Positions 44,169 to 44,375 of a DNA stretch of 44,375 nt are shown piece by piece. The notes below the pieces were generated by a model. It was given only the letters and a program-made list of their open reading frames with translations, was not told the origin of the DNA and ran no database searches. Position numbers and translations under genes: made by a program. This DNA comes from a virus. Within the stretch, counting starts at the first letter, position 1. The number at the start of each line of letters is the position of its first letter. The DNA is taken from IMG/VR virus record IMGVR_UViG_3300027743_000014, positions 1 to 44,375 of that record. One strand, given 5' to 3'.

Positions 44169-44375
44169 TGGCAAAATATCAGCTCACCGCGACCGATGCC
44201 GTAATCCTCACCGAAGAGGATGGCACGCAGTGGCACATTCCAAACGATCCGGCAAACCGGCATCGCATCGAGTACGAGGCGTGGCTCGCGGATGGCGGTG
44301 TGCCTGATCCGTACGTGCCGCCAGAGCCGGTGCCGCCAACACCAGCGCCTGATACCGTTGTTCTCTACGATCACG
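44168..44375 (+). CDS. Small fibre-associated protein, 5' part (continues at 1-201)
   Basis: This is the first 69 codons and one base of the gene described at 1-201. The ATG overlaps the stop of the fibre gene. It reads AKYQLTATDAVILTEEDGTQW then the IPNDPANR motif. The frame is open through the last base; the overlap with the start of the window (127 bases) lets the whole 94-residue gene be reconstructed. Confidence 0.8.
   Translation, partial: MAKYQLTATDAVILTEEDGTQWHIPNDPANRHRIEYEAWLADGGVPDPYVPPEPVPPTPAPDTVVLYDH
44249..44375. repeat. Terminal direct repeat, right copy (identical to 1-127)
   Basis: This copy ends the window. Joining it with the copy at 1-127 gives a 44,248-bp circle and restores the split gene without a frameshift. 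Confidence 0.9.

Overview
The window is one complete, circular-mapping genome of a tailed phage. The last 127 bases (44249-44375) repeat the first 127 exactly, so the unique length is 44,248 bp and one gene runs through the join. It is GC-rich, very densely packed (most neighbours overlap by ATGA, GTGA or TAATG), and has no recognisable integrase, lysogeny repressor, RNA polymerase, tRNA or endolysin. A P22-type portal, a gp4-like neck protein and a gp10-like tail hub point to a short-tailed (podovirus-like) virion. A GcrA-family regulator and two exported proteins with the C-terminal tail VPGPxxGAGxPGL + hydrophobic stretch + Arg cluster point to an alphaproteobacterial host, probably Hyphomicrobiales (Bradyrhizobium-like); this host call is inference.

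Layout. (1) 25800 -> 44375/1 -> 11024, plus strand: an HTH regulator, then the virion module (small terminase candidate, TerL, portal, small membrane peptides, structural proteins, an Acb2/Tad1-hairpin-like protein, scaffold, major capsid, neck, collagen-like fibre, tail hub, Gly/Pro-rich proteins, GNAT-like protein, two S74 fibre proteins, injection-like proteins), ending in a lipoprotein and a small membrane protein. (2) 13771 -> 11021, minus: zinc-ribbon protein, 30-aa membrane peptide, double-HTH protein, two exported PEP-CTERM-like proteins, small membrane protein. (3) 13845 -> 15417, plus: six small early-type genes including the GcrA homologue. (4) 21283 -> 15414, minus: DUF2800-type nuclease, putative ssDNA-binding protein, family A DNA polymerase, a 53-aa protein, SNF2-like helicase. 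(5) 21325 -> 25132, plus: VRR-NUC nuclease, zinc ribbon, PrimPol-VapE primase-helicase, a noncoding region with GGTTAC/GTAACC iteron-like repeats (candidate origin), and two accessory proteins. (6) 25669 -> 25134, minus: two small proteins facing the HTH gene across an operator-like region.

How it works together: the phage supplies its own primase-helicase, polymerase and nucleases but must use host RNA polymerase. The phage GcrA fits with this, because GcrA proteins act with host sigma70 at methylated GANTC sites. By eye I found only one GANTC site in the whole genome, where random expectation is well over a hundred. The most notable items are the GANTC depletion with a phage GcrA, the exported surface-sorted pair, the iteron-like region, the candidate anti-CBASS sponge, and the missing conventional lysin.
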